Shown here piece after piece: positions 12,815 to 21,164 of a stretch of 43,862 bases of DNA (its first letter is position 1; each line of letters begins with the position of its first letter). The stretch is from Chitinophagaceae bacterium. GTDB taxonomy: Bacteria; Bacteroidota; Bacteroidia; Chitinophagales; Chitinophagaceae. Location of the stretch: assembly GCA_025450235.1 (NCBI GenBank), contig JANWHX010000193.1, forward strand, positions 1 to 43,862, given 5' to 3'. The position numbers and the translations under genes are program-made. The notes under the pieces are model-generated. The model worked only from the letters and a program-made list of their open reading frames with translations, did no database searches and was not told where the DNA came from.

Positions 12815-15787
12815 ATGATGTTAAAACAACGATTGTCGCTTACGCGGGTGATGCGGGCGACGCTTACATTCTTTCTTTCCCTGATTATGCTGGTAAGTCA
12901 GGCGCAGCAAAGGCAAATTAACGGGAAAGTCAAAGATGCAAACGGCAGTCCCGTCCCTTCAGTGACCGTTTCGGTCAGGGGAAGTCAGACTTCCGCGATC
13001 ACATCTGAGGATGGTTCTTTTATTATTTCTGCACAAGATGGAGACGTACTCATTTTCAGCGCCGTTTCTTTCGAAACCACTGAAGTAAAAATTACTTCAG
13101 CTTCTTCTTATTCTGTTACGCTTACTACCACCTCGGTTGTCCTGGCAGATGTGGCAGTGGTGGGATATGGTACACAGAGAAAAAAAGATGTAACAGGCTC
13201 CGTAAAATCATTGAAGAGTAATGAGTTTAATAAGGGAATTATTAATACTCCGCAACAGCTTCTGCAGGGAAAAGTATCGGGAGTAAATGTTACTTCTTCA
13301 AGTGGTGAACCTGGTGCAGTGATCGGTATTACCGTCAGAGGCCCGGGAGGGGTAAGAACAGGGAGCACACCTCTTTTTGTAGTCGATGGTTTGCCGTTGG
13401 ATAACTCAAGTACCGGTGGAGGTGATCCCTTAAACTTCATAAATCCACAGGATATTGAATCTATTGATGTGTTGAAAGACGCATCTGCAACTGCCATTTA
13501 CGGGGCACGGGGAGCAAATGGGGTAATCTTAATTACTACCAAAAAAGGCAAAGCAGGTGTTTCTACACTTGGAGTTAATTCAAGTGTAGGCTTTTCATCA
13601 ATAGCAAGAGCTTTACCCGTTTTCACAGGAGATGAATTCAGGATTGAAGTTCCAAAAGCTGGTGGAATATTGGATAATAAAGGCAGTAATACAGATTGGC
13701 AGAAAGAAGCTACAAGAACCGCGATCACACAGAATTACAACCTTAACCTGAGTGGAGGAGCTGATAAGCTATCTTACTATGCTTCATTAGGAATGCAGAA
13801 GGAGCAGGGTATTTTGAAGAAAAATGACGTCAACAGGTATTCAGGAAGATTTAATGTTACACAAAAATTTTTACAAGACAGGTTGGTCCTGGAGCTTAAT
13901 ATGGGTGTTGCCAATACTAAACAGACCCGCCCTCCTATAACAAGTGTTTTAGGAGATGTTATTACTTATAATCCAACTTACCCCGCCTATGATGCAAATG
14001 GAAGACCCGCTATCTATCAGAATATAAACCCGTTGCTTTATTTTGAGCTGGACAAAGAAATTACAACCATCAACAGGGTGATAGGTAATATCTCTCCTTC
14101 ATTCAGAATAATTAAAGGACTTATTTATAAACTGAATGTTGGCATTGACAATTCCACTGCAACACGTGACGTTGAAAGTTTGCCAAGTACAGTGCCCTTT
14201 CGCGATGGCAGGTTAGAAAACTTTAACAATTGGAACAGGAATACGCTGGTTGAAAATTATCTCACTTATGCGTGGAGCAAGGCAAAGCACAATTTGTCCG
14301 CGCTTGCAGGCCATTCCTATCAAAAGATATTTGTTCAGCAAAGAAATAGCAGCATAAACCGATTTGTAGTTGGGGGAGTAGATCCAATTTATAATCCCGG
14401 GGTAGGACAGCTTTTAGATTTAGCAAATAATCGTCCCGGCGGCTTTGCTTTTATTAATGAACTGCAATCATTTTTTGGAAGAGTAACTTACCAATACAAC
14501 AATAAATATTTGTTTACTGCTAATTTCAGGGCAGATGGGTCTTCTAAGTTTGGTGAAAATAATAAGTACGGATACTTTCCTTCTTTCTCTGTTGGCTGGA
14601 AAATTTCTGATGAGAAATTTATGGAGAACTCAATTTTTAGTAACCTGAAACTTAGAGCAGGCTGGGGCTTAACGGGTAACCAGGAAATTCCGCCAAAAAT
14701 TACACAGGCCTTATTTACATCACTCGGATCAGCCAGTTATCCACTATATCCTGCTGCAGGAAACTATCCTGCGGGATATGCTTATACAAGGTTGGCTAAT
14801 CCCGATATCAAATGGGAGTCATCTGAGCAAACAGATCTGGGTTTGGATTTTGCCTTATTCAAAGGTGCCTTAACAGGTACAATAGATTTATTCCGTAAGG
14901 TTTCCAACAATATACTTCTGCAGGTAATTCCGGCCGATCCTGTTCAGCCTGCAACAGAGGTATGGTCTAATGTAGAGGATATGACGATAACAAATAAAGG
15001 GGCAGAATTTGAATTGGATTACAGGCATAAATCTGAAAAATCTTTTTCTTACAATATTGGCGGTAACCTCACTCTTATGAATAATAAAGTGGAAAAGTCC
15101 CCGTACTCATTAATACCTGCCGGTTCTGTATCAGGGGCAGGGATAACTTCATCCACCATAAATGGATATGTAAATGGTGAACCAGTCGGTACTTTTTATT
15201 TAAAGGAGTTTATTGGTTTTGATAATAATGGCATGAGTGTTTACACAGATGTTGATAAAAATGGTGTTATCAATGATAATGACAGAATCGCAGCAGGTAC
15301 TGCCTTACCCAATGTTATGTATAGCTTTTATGGAAACGTCGTTTATAAAGGATTTGATTTTGGAATAAATTTTAACGGGGTGTCGGGAAATAAAGTGTAC
15401 AATTATACAGAGAATGTCAGCTTCTCAAAATTAAGGCTGGCCAAAAATGTTAATAGCACTGCCGAAGCAGTGGCTGATCCAAGAGAATCGCTTAATAATC
15501 CTACGCCTGTGACAACAAGATATCTCAGGGATGGGGCCTTCCTAAGGTTGAACAATGCCTCGTTGGGTTATAATTTCAATACAAGAAAATTGGGAATAAA
15601 TAATTGGGTTTCTGCCCTGCGTCTATCCATAACGGGCCAGAATCTTTTTGTCGCCACGAAATATAACGGTTATGATCCGGAAGTAAATATTGACAGGGCA
15701 ATCAATGGGGTATCTTCTTATGGGATCGATTTTTTGAGTTACCCGAAAGCAAGGGCTTTTATTTTTAGTTTAAATTTTTCATTTTAA
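12815..15787 (+). CDS. SusC/RagA-family TonB-linked outer-membrane transporter (pair 1)
   Basis: A 990-residue outer-membrane channel. After a signal peptide ending near V-S-Q-A-Q come a carboxypeptidase-regulatory-like domain (about 33-105) and the conserved V-V-G-Y-G-T-Q-R-K-K-D-V-T-G-S-V stretch. The plug follows with V-V-D-G-L-P and I-E-S-I-D-V-L-K-D-A-S-A-T-A-I-Y-G-A-R-G-A-N-G-V, then a long beta-barrel ending in aromatic F-S-L-N-F-S-F. No N-terminal STN domain is present, so ECF-sigma/FecR control is unlikely. I chose the double ATG at 12815 because A-A-C-T-G-C-T-A-T just before it matches the leader of the other SusC genes here, and the upstream TTG adds a hydrophobic stretch unlike a leader. 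It works with the SusD encoded 11 bp downstream. Confidence 0.93.
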   Translation: MMLKQRLSLTRVMRATLTFFLSLIMLVSQAQQRQINGKVKDANGSPVPSVTVSVRGSQTSAITSEDGSFIISAQDGDVLIFSAVSFETTEVKITSASSYSVTLTTTSVVLADVAVVGYGTQRKKDVTGSVKSLKSNEFNKGIINTPQQLLQGKVSGVNVTSSSGEPGAVIGITVRGPGGVRTGSTPLFVVDGLPLDNSSTGGGDPLNFINPQDIESIDVLKDASATAIYGARGANGVILITTKKGKAGVSTLGVNSSVGFSSIARALPVFTGDEFRIEVPKAGGILDNKGSNTDWQKEATRTAITQNYNLNLSGGADKLSYYASLGMQKEQGILKKNDVNRYSGRFNVTQKFLQDRLVLELNMGVANTKQTRPPITSVLGDVITYNPTYPAYDANGRPAIYQNINPLLYFELDKEITTINRVIGNISPSFRIIKGLIYKLNVGIDNSTATRDVESLPSTVPFRDGRLENFNNWNRNTLVENYLTYAWSKAKHNLSALAGHSYQKIFVQQRNSSINRFVVGGVDPIYNPGVGQLLDLANNRPGGFAFINELQSFFGRVTYQYNNKYLFTANFRADGSSKFGENNKYGYFPSFSVGWKISDEKFMENSIFSNLKLRAGWGLTGNQEIPPKITQALFTSLGSASYPLYPAAGNYPAGYAYTRLANPDIKWESSEQTDLGLDFALFKGALTGTIDLFRKVSNNILLQVIPADPVQPATEVWSNVEDMTITNKGAEFELDYRHKSEKSFSYNIGGNLTLMNNKVEKSPYSLIPAGSVSGAGITSSTINGYVNGEPVGTFYLKEFIGFDNNGMSVYTDVDKNGVINDNDRIAAGTALPNVMYSFYGNVVYKGFDFGINFNGVSGNKVYNYTENVSFSKLRLAKNVNSTAEAVADPRESLNNPTPVTTRYLRDGAFLRLNNASLGYNFNTRKLGINNWVSALRLSITGQNLFVATKYNGYDPEVNIDRAINGVSSYGIDFLSYPKARAFIFSLNFSF

Positions 15788-15798
15788 AATAATTGACC

Positions 15799-17487
15799 AT
15801 GATAAAGAAAATATTTAGTCTGCTGCTGATTATTGCAGGGATTGCGGCAATTAACAGTTGTACCAAACTAAAAGAAGATGTACTTGATGAATCTTCGGTG
15901 GCCGGACTTACTGATAAGCAACAGGCAGAAGGAATTATTGCACCTGTATATGCAAAGCTGGAGGATGTTTTTATGCATACTACCTATTTTGCTTTGCAGG
16001 AAATTTCAACAGATGAGGCTATTTTGCCTTTCCGTGGTGGAACTGACTGGGGTGATAATGGTATTTATGTTCAACTGCATAAGCATGAAAACATAAGTTC
16101 GGATGTAAATGTGAGAAATACATGGAATCATATTCTAATAGGAGTATCCAGGGCCGTTACCGCTATGAGTTCGCTTCCTGCCAACCCATATCCTGATGCA
16201 AAAGTATTTCTTGCCGAGGCAAGAGGCATGAAGGCCTATTATGCTATGCTTACCCTGGATCTTTATGGATTGATTTTCGTTAAAGAAGATCCCAGCGAAA
16301 TTTCAAGAATTTTACGGGGTGAAGAAGCTATTGCGTACATCAAATCGGAACTACTGGCTGTAGAACCGCTTTTGGATAATACGACCGGACCCGGCAGGCT
16401 TACCAAAGCAGCCGTCCAGGGATTATTGGCAAGATTGTATTTGAACGCAGCAGTTTACCGGGATATTTATGCCTCCTCTTTTACATTTAAGAATGAGGAT
16501 ATGGATAAGGTGATTGAATATTGCGACAAGATCATTGCCTCAAATCAATATGTTTTATCACCAGACTATTTTTCTATTTTTAATGATAACAATCATACGA
16601 ATAAAGAATTGATTTTTGCGGTAGATCAACGGGCTGATTTGGGAAATGGCCATAACAGGATGGGATATTTTTCTTTGTCAGGGGACCATTTTCCTCTAAC
16701 CAACCAACCAGGGGCCAACGGAACAGATGGACCGGGCATCACTCCCGAATTTTACCGTACATGGGTAAATGCTTATGCCCCGGTGGACCCTGCCGCTGCA
16801 GATCCACGTTTTTATAAACAGAATTTAGTGGTTCCAATTGATTCCTGTGTACCGAAAGCAACTTTTAATCTTGATCGTGGGATCTTGCGAGGTCAACAAT
16901 ATGGATTGATCAGGGTTAGTGGGGCATTTGTGAACTGTGGAACGGGCGGTATAAGAGTTGGAAAACTTTTTAATACTACCCGACCTGGTTCAACTAATGT
17001 ACCGGTTAATTTCACTGAGCAAATTGATTTTACAATCCCAGGGAGTGGTTATAGTACAGGTTACAGGGTATCAAAATATGAGTATAGTAAAACATCAGTC
17101 ACAGGAAGAAATTTTGGAGAGCATGATATTATTATCCTGCGCCTGGCAGATGTTTATTTAATGCGGGCGGAAGCAAAGCTTAGGAAGGGAGGTGCTGATG
17201 CATCTGCGTTGGCAGACGTAAATCTTGTACGAGCTTCCCGCACAGCTACTACACCGGCTGCGCCGCTGCCTGCCATTTCACTGGATATTTTATTTCGTGA
17301 AAGAGGATTTGAGTTGTATTGGGAAATGGTAAGGCGTCCGGACATGATACGTTTTGGAAAATATGAGGGCACGTGGACTGAGAAAACAAGTACTGATAAG
17401 CAAAAAAGGGTTTTCCCTATTCCGCAAACGGCCATCGACGCAGCATCTAATTTGCCAGGTTATTTAACCCAGAATCCGGGGTACTAG
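15799..17487 (+). CDS. SusD/RagB-family nutrient-binding lipoprotein (pair 1)
   Basis: A 562-residue surface lipoprotein. The lipobox I-N-S-C is at about residues 21-24, then a helical TPR-like N-terminal half (A-R-G-M-K-A-Y-Y-A-M-L-T-L-D-L-Y-G around 140-155) and the C-terminal SusD hallmark with R-R-P-D-M-I-R-F-G-K-Y, ending Y-L-T-Q-N-P-G-Y. ATG 15799 is preferred over the TTG at 15793, because it puts the basic M-I-K-K at the start of the signal peptide. It caps the SusC pore and captures a glycan or other ligand. The operon's first transcript probably ends at the hairpin 31 bp after its stop. Confidence 0.93.
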   Translation: MIKKIFSLLLIIAGIAAINSCTKLKEDVLDESSVAGLTDKQQAEGIIAPVYAKLEDVFMHTTYFALQEISTDEAILPFRGGTDWGDNGIYVQLHKHENISSDVNVRNTWNHILIGVSRAVTAMSSLPANPYPDAKVFLAEARGMKAYYAMLTLDLYGLIFVKEDPSEISRILRGEEAIAYIKSELLAVEPLLDNTTGPGRLTKAAVQGLLARLYLNAAVYRDIYASSFTFKNEDMDKVIEYCDKIIASNQYVLSPDYFSIFNDNNHTNKELIFAVDQRADLGNGHNRMGYFSLSGDHFPLTNQPGANGTDGPGITPEFYRTWVNAYAPVDPAAADPRFYKQNLVVPIDSCVPKATFNLDRGILRGQQYGLIRVSGAFVNCGTGGIRVGKLFNTTRPGSTNVPVNFTEQIDFTIPGSGYSTGYRVSKYEYSKTSVTGRNFGEHDIIILRLADVYLMRAEAKLRKGGADASALADVNLVRASRTATTPAAPLPAISLDILFRERGFELYWEMVRRPDMIRFGKYEGTWTEKTSTDKQKRVFPIPQTAIDAASNLPGYLTQNPGY

Positions 17488-17517
17488 CAGTTTTAATATA
17501 AGCAGAAAGTAGGAAGA

Positions 17518-17545
17518 CCCGGGGTCATAAAGCCCCGGGATTTTT
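17518..17545 (+). terminator. Rho-independent terminator after SusD pair 1
   Basis: CCCGGGG (17518-17524), eight-base loop, CCCCGGG (17533-17539), followed by ATTTTT. It lies between SusD and the symporter gene, whose start is 36 bp downstream of the T run. The symporter and lyase genes may therefore be expressed at a lower level by read-through, or have their own promoter. Confidence 0.85.
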
Positions 17546-17580
17546 CTTGCAGGCATTTAACTTTAAGAAACGATTTGCCA

Positions 17581-19209
17581 ATGAATACACTACAAACAGC
17601 AGATTACATTGTCTTCTTTATCTATTTTATAGCGGTATCTGCTTATGGTTATTATATATACCGCCGGAAGAAGGCGGCCACTACCAGCACCAAAGATTTT
17701 TTCCTGGCAGAAGGATCACTTACCTGGTGGGCCATCGGTGCATCGCTGATTGCTTCCAATATTTCAGCAGAACATTTTATCGGAATGAGCGGGTCGGGAT
17801 TTGCCATAGGTCTTGCCATTGCTTCTTATGAATGGATGGCCGCAGCCACCCTGATCATCGTAGCCATATTTATTATTCCCATGTACCTGAAGAATAAGAT
17901 CTATACGATGCCGCAATTCCTTTCAAAACGGTACAGTGACAAGGTAAGCACGATCATGGCTGTATTCTGGCTATTAGTTTATGTCTTTGTAAATCTTACA
18001 TCCATTATTTATCTCGGGGCAATAGCGATCTCCAAGATTTCCCCTCTCAGTTTCGAAGCAGCTATTGTTGGGTTAAGTGTTTTTTCAATCGTCGTTACAC
18101 TGGGGGGAATGAAAGTGATCGGTTATACCGATGTGATCCAGGTGCTCGTATTGATCGTAGGCGGTTTGGTGACAACCTATTTAGCGCTTTCATTACTGGC
18201 CGATAAGTTTGGATATGACGGTGACATCTTAAAAGGACTTGGCGTGTTAAGAAGGGAAGCACCCGAACATTTTCATATGGTGCTGGATAAATCAAGTCCG
18301 CATTATAAAGAATTACCTGGCATCTCTGTATTAATTGGCGGCATGCTGATAAATAACCTGGCTTACTGGGGTTGCAATCAATATATCGTTCAGCGGGCCC
18401 TGGGAGCGGATCTGAAAACGGCAAGAAACGGGATATTATTTGCGGCGTTTTTAAAATTACTGATACCTGTCATTGCCGTATTGCCGGGGATCACGATGTA
18501 CATTATGCATCAGCACGGAATGTTTCAGCAAGAGATGACAGATGGGGGTGCGGTAAAACCTGACCATGCCTATCCGACATTGATGAACCTGTTGCCTGCA
18601 GGATTAAAAGGAGTAGCCTTTGCTGCCCTCACGGCAGCAGTCGTTGCTTCATTGGCTGGCAAGTCAAACAGCATAGCCACAATATTTTCATTAGATATCT
18701 ATAAAAAATATTTTGATAAAGATGCTTCAGATAAAAAAACAGTAAGAGTAGGCAGATGGGCAGTTCTTGTTTCTATGTTGATCGCGGCGATCGTAACTCC
18801 TGCATTAAGATCATTAGACCAGGCTTACCAGTTTATACAGGAATATGTCGGATTCTTTTCGCCGGGGGTGCTGGCTATCTTTTTACTTGGGATGTTTTGG
18901 AAACGGACAACAGCCGGCGCTGCATTAGCCGGGGCCTTACTTACTATTCCGATCTCAACCGTATTGAAATTTTTGCCGGGATGGACGAACGGTGCTTTTC
19001 CGGATTATCCTTTCCTTGACAGAATGACGATCACGTTTTTTGCCGTTGCCATTATTATGATTGTGATGAGTTTAATAAAACCAAAGAGTGAAACCGATAG
19101 CCATACGCTTGAAATGGATAAGTCGATGTTTCGCGTATCGCCGGGCTTCATAATTGGTTCGGTTATCATATGCGGAATATTGGCAGCATTATATACGGTG
19201 TTTTGGTAA
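17581..19209 (+). CDS. Sodium:solute symporter (SSS family)
   Basis: A 542-residue inner-membrane transporter with about 14 predicted helices. Family features are the N-terminal D-Y-I-V-F-F-I-Y-F, the D-F-F-L-A-E-G-S-L-T-W-W-A-I-G-A-S-L-I-A-S-N-I-S-A-E-H-F-I-G segment at about 41-70 (sodium-site and helix-break region) and S-K-R-Y-S-D-K near 118-124. The SSS family includes sodium/glucose, sodium/myo-inositol and, in Vibrio-type alginate utilisers, unsaturated uronate transporters. The neighbourhood (inositol oxygenase, lyase, KdgF) fits either inositol or unsaturated uronate import. I cannot decide between them from sequence alone. ATG 17581 is chosen over the TTG six bases upstream. The lyase-like gene follows after 17 bp, probably as an operon. 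Confidence 0.9.
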   Translation: MNTLQTADYIVFFIYFIAVSAYGYYIYRRKKAATTSTKDFFLAEGSLTWWAIGASLIASNISAEHFIGMSGSGFAIGLAIASYEWMAAATLIIVAIFIIPMYLKNKIYTMPQFLSKRYSDKVSTIMAVFWLLVYVFVNLTSIIYLGAIAISKISPLSFEAAIVGLSVFSIVVTLGGMKVIGYTDVIQVLVLIVGGLVTTYLALSLLADKFGYDGDILKGLGVLRREAPEHFHMVLDKSSPHYKELPGISVLIGGMLINNLAYWGCNQYIVQRALGADLKTARNGILFAAFLKLLIPVIAVLPGITMYIMHQHGMFQQEMTDGGAVKPDHAYPTLMNLLPAGLKGVAFAALTAAVVASLAGKSNSIATIFSLDIYKKYFDKDASDKKTVRVGRWAVLVSMLIAAIVTPALRSLDQAYQFIQEYVGFFSPGVLAIFLLGMFWKRTTAGAALAGALLTIPISTVLKFLPGWTNGAFPDYPFLDRMTITFFAVAIIMIVMSLIKPKSETDSHTLEMDKSMFRVSPGFIIGSVIICGILAALYTVFW

Positions 19210-19226
19210 AATTAAATCCCTTGTAG

Positions 19227-21005
19227 ATGAACAGGATCAAACGAGCCGAATTCTTAAAACTTGGGACATTGGCAGCGCTGGCTCCGTTATACATCGATTT
19301 TTTCTCAGATACTACTACGAATACGGGCAAAAACGATCGGGATGAAATTGACCTCCTGAATCGGCTTAATACCGCAAATGATGCGCAGGTCGCATTGTTG
19401 CTTGAATCGGTAAGAGAAGGTAATCTCCGGTTCAGCCGGAAGATCGGCTACGATATTGCCGTTTTATCAGCATCCTGGTGTTCACCCGGCTCAAAATATT
19501 TTCATGATGCGTCGCTTATTTCCAAACTTAATCTGTTAATTAGATTCTTGTCAGATTCACAATCAGCAGATGGGACGGTTAATACCGGCAATCTCGAATC
19601 ACCGCCGGATACCGCATTCATCATTGAAATCATTGCACCTGCCGCTCATATACTTTCTAAAGATGGATCCGGTGAATTAGCTGGCACAACCAACAACCTA
19701 AAAAACGTCATAGTTAAAGCAGCAGAAGCATTGACAACAGGGGGTGCCCATACACCTAACCACCGGTGGGTTATTTGCGCCGCGTTATCACAGGTAAATG
19801 CACTGTATCCGAATAAAAAATATGTTGCCCGTGTAGAAAACTGGCTGGCCGAACGAATTTTTATGGACAGCGAGGGACATTATCCTGAACGGAGCTCTAA
19901 TTATTCTGCGGTCGAAAACAATTCTCTCATCACCATAGCCCGGTTATTAAATAAGCCATCATTATTGCAATATGTGCGGAAGAACCTGGAGATGACCTAT
20001 TACTACATGGAAACCAACGGCGATCTTGTTGTTGCAGATTCTCGCAGGCAGGATCAATATACCGGGAAGAGTATCGTGTCTTTTTATCACTATTACAGGT
20101 ATATGGCGATAAAGGACAACAACAAGTTTTTTGCTGCCATAGCCAGGATGATTGGGAGCATGGATGGCTTTAAAGAGGAAGTGCTGGACCGGTCCTTATT
20201 TATCTTCCTTGAAAATACATTATTACAAAAGGAGCTTCCGACACCTGCTCCCTTGCCAATTAATTATGAGAAACTCTTCACGACCTCTCACCTCCTGAGA
20301 ATAAGAAGGAGTAACACAACCGCTACTCTATTTGGTGGAATTGATTGGCCGATCATTATCGCATCGGGCCGATCAAACAGCCCTAACTTTTTTTCCTACC
20401 GGAAAGGCAATGCAATAATGAAATACCTGCGGCTGTCTTCCGGCTTTTTCAGCATGGGTTATTTTTATAGTGAGGGGTTAAAGAAAGATGGCAATAAGTA
20501 TATTCTGCACAAAAAACTGGAAGTGCCGTATTATCAACCTCTGCCTAAAGACAAAAGAAATAGCACGGGTGATTATAAACTTTCTCCAAGTATCGACGAC
20601 CGGTTCTGGAATAAAATGGATTTTAGAAACAGGCCTGTTAGTAATGTGAAAACATTGGAAACGGTGATTACGTTCATTGAGACAAATGGAAGCGTTGAAT
20701 TGAACTTTCATGTCAGAGGTTTGAAAGATGTGCCGGTAACGATTGAGCTTTGTTTTTTGGAAGGAGGAACATTGTCAGGCGTTTCAGCTTCAAAAGATGA
20801 CAATAACTTCTTGGAAAAAGGTTTTGGGGAATACCAACATGGTAATGATACGATCCGGTTTGGACCAGGTTTGGTTGCACACAGATCAATTAACGGGCTG
20901 GAAGGGGAACGATACAGCACCCATTTTGGCAGCTTGAGAACAGAGGGCATGCATGTATATCTCACAGGCATTACGCCGTTTAATCACACGATGGTATTTA
21001 ACTGA
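19227..21005 (+). CDS. Probable toroid-fold polysaccharide lyase (heparinase II/III-like), family uncertain
   Basis: A 592-residue exported protein. The N-terminus (M-N-R-I-K-R-A-E-F-L-K-L-G-T-L-A-A-L-A-P) looks like a Tat-like or Sec signal. The first half is helix-rich, consistent with an alpha/alpha toroid. G-G-A-H-T-P-N-H-R-W at about 172-181 carries an Asn-His pair (His179) like the catalytic motif of heparinase-type lyases, and a Tyr candidate follows in E-R-S-S-N-Y-S (Tyr226). The second half (from about 330) is beta-strand-rich with repeated short strands, like the C-terminal sandwich of PL12/PL15/PL17/PL21 enzymes. It could be an oligo-uronide lyase working with the PL6 enzyme encoded convergently. 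The family itself is not firmly recognised; hydrolase activity is also possible. Confidence 0.6.
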   Translation: MNRIKRAEFLKLGTLAALAPLYIDFFSDTTTNTGKNDRDEIDLLNRLNTANDAQVALLLESVREGNLRFSRKIGYDIAVLSASWCSPGSKYFHDASLISKLNLLIRFLSDSQSADGTVNTGNLESPPDTAFIIEIIAPAAHILSKDGSGELAGTTNNLKNVIVKAAEALTTGGAHTPNHRWVICAALSQVNALYPNKKYVARVENWLAERIFMDSEGHYPERSSNYSAVENNSLITIARLLNKPSLLQYVRKNLEMTYYYMETNGDLVVADSRRQDQYTGKSIVSFYHYYRYMAIKDNNKFFAAIARMIGSMDGFKEEVLDRSLFIFLENTLLQKELPTPAPLPINYEKLFTTSHLLRIRRSNTTATLFGGIDWPIIIASGRSNSPNFFSYRKGNAIMKYLRLSSGFFSMGYFYSEGLKKDGNKYILHKKLEVPYYQPLPKDKRNSTGDYKLSPSIDDRFWNKMDFRNRPVSNVKTLETVITFIETNGSVELNFHVRGLKDVPVTIELCFLEGGTLSGVSASKDDNNFLEKGFGEYQHGNDTIRFGPGLVAHRSINGLEGERYSTHFGSLRTEGMHVYLTGITPFNHTMVFN

Positions 21006-21080
21006 GATGGTTGCTTGTTGATGGAGCCAGGAAAATATTTGATGCCACCTGCCATTCCGGTACAATGGATTTTCATGCCG

Positions 21081-21144
21081 GCACAAAGAACACAACGTTG
21101 TGGGCTTCGTGCCCCGGAGCTTCGGGGCTTTGTGTTCTTTGTGC
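21081..21144. terminator. Perfect 15-bp inverted repeat between convergent genes, probable bidirectional terminator
   Basis: GCACAAAGAACACAA (21081-21095) and its exact complement TTGTGTTCTTTGTGC (21130-21144) enclose a second hairpin, GCCCCG/CGGGGC (21111-21128). It sits between the + strand lyase-like gene and the convergent PL6 gene. Its arms use the same vocabulary as the degenerate repeats at 1266-1521, so it is probably a member of that dispersed family. Confidence 0.6.
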
Positions 21145-21164
21145 TAGTTCTTAACGATCTTATT

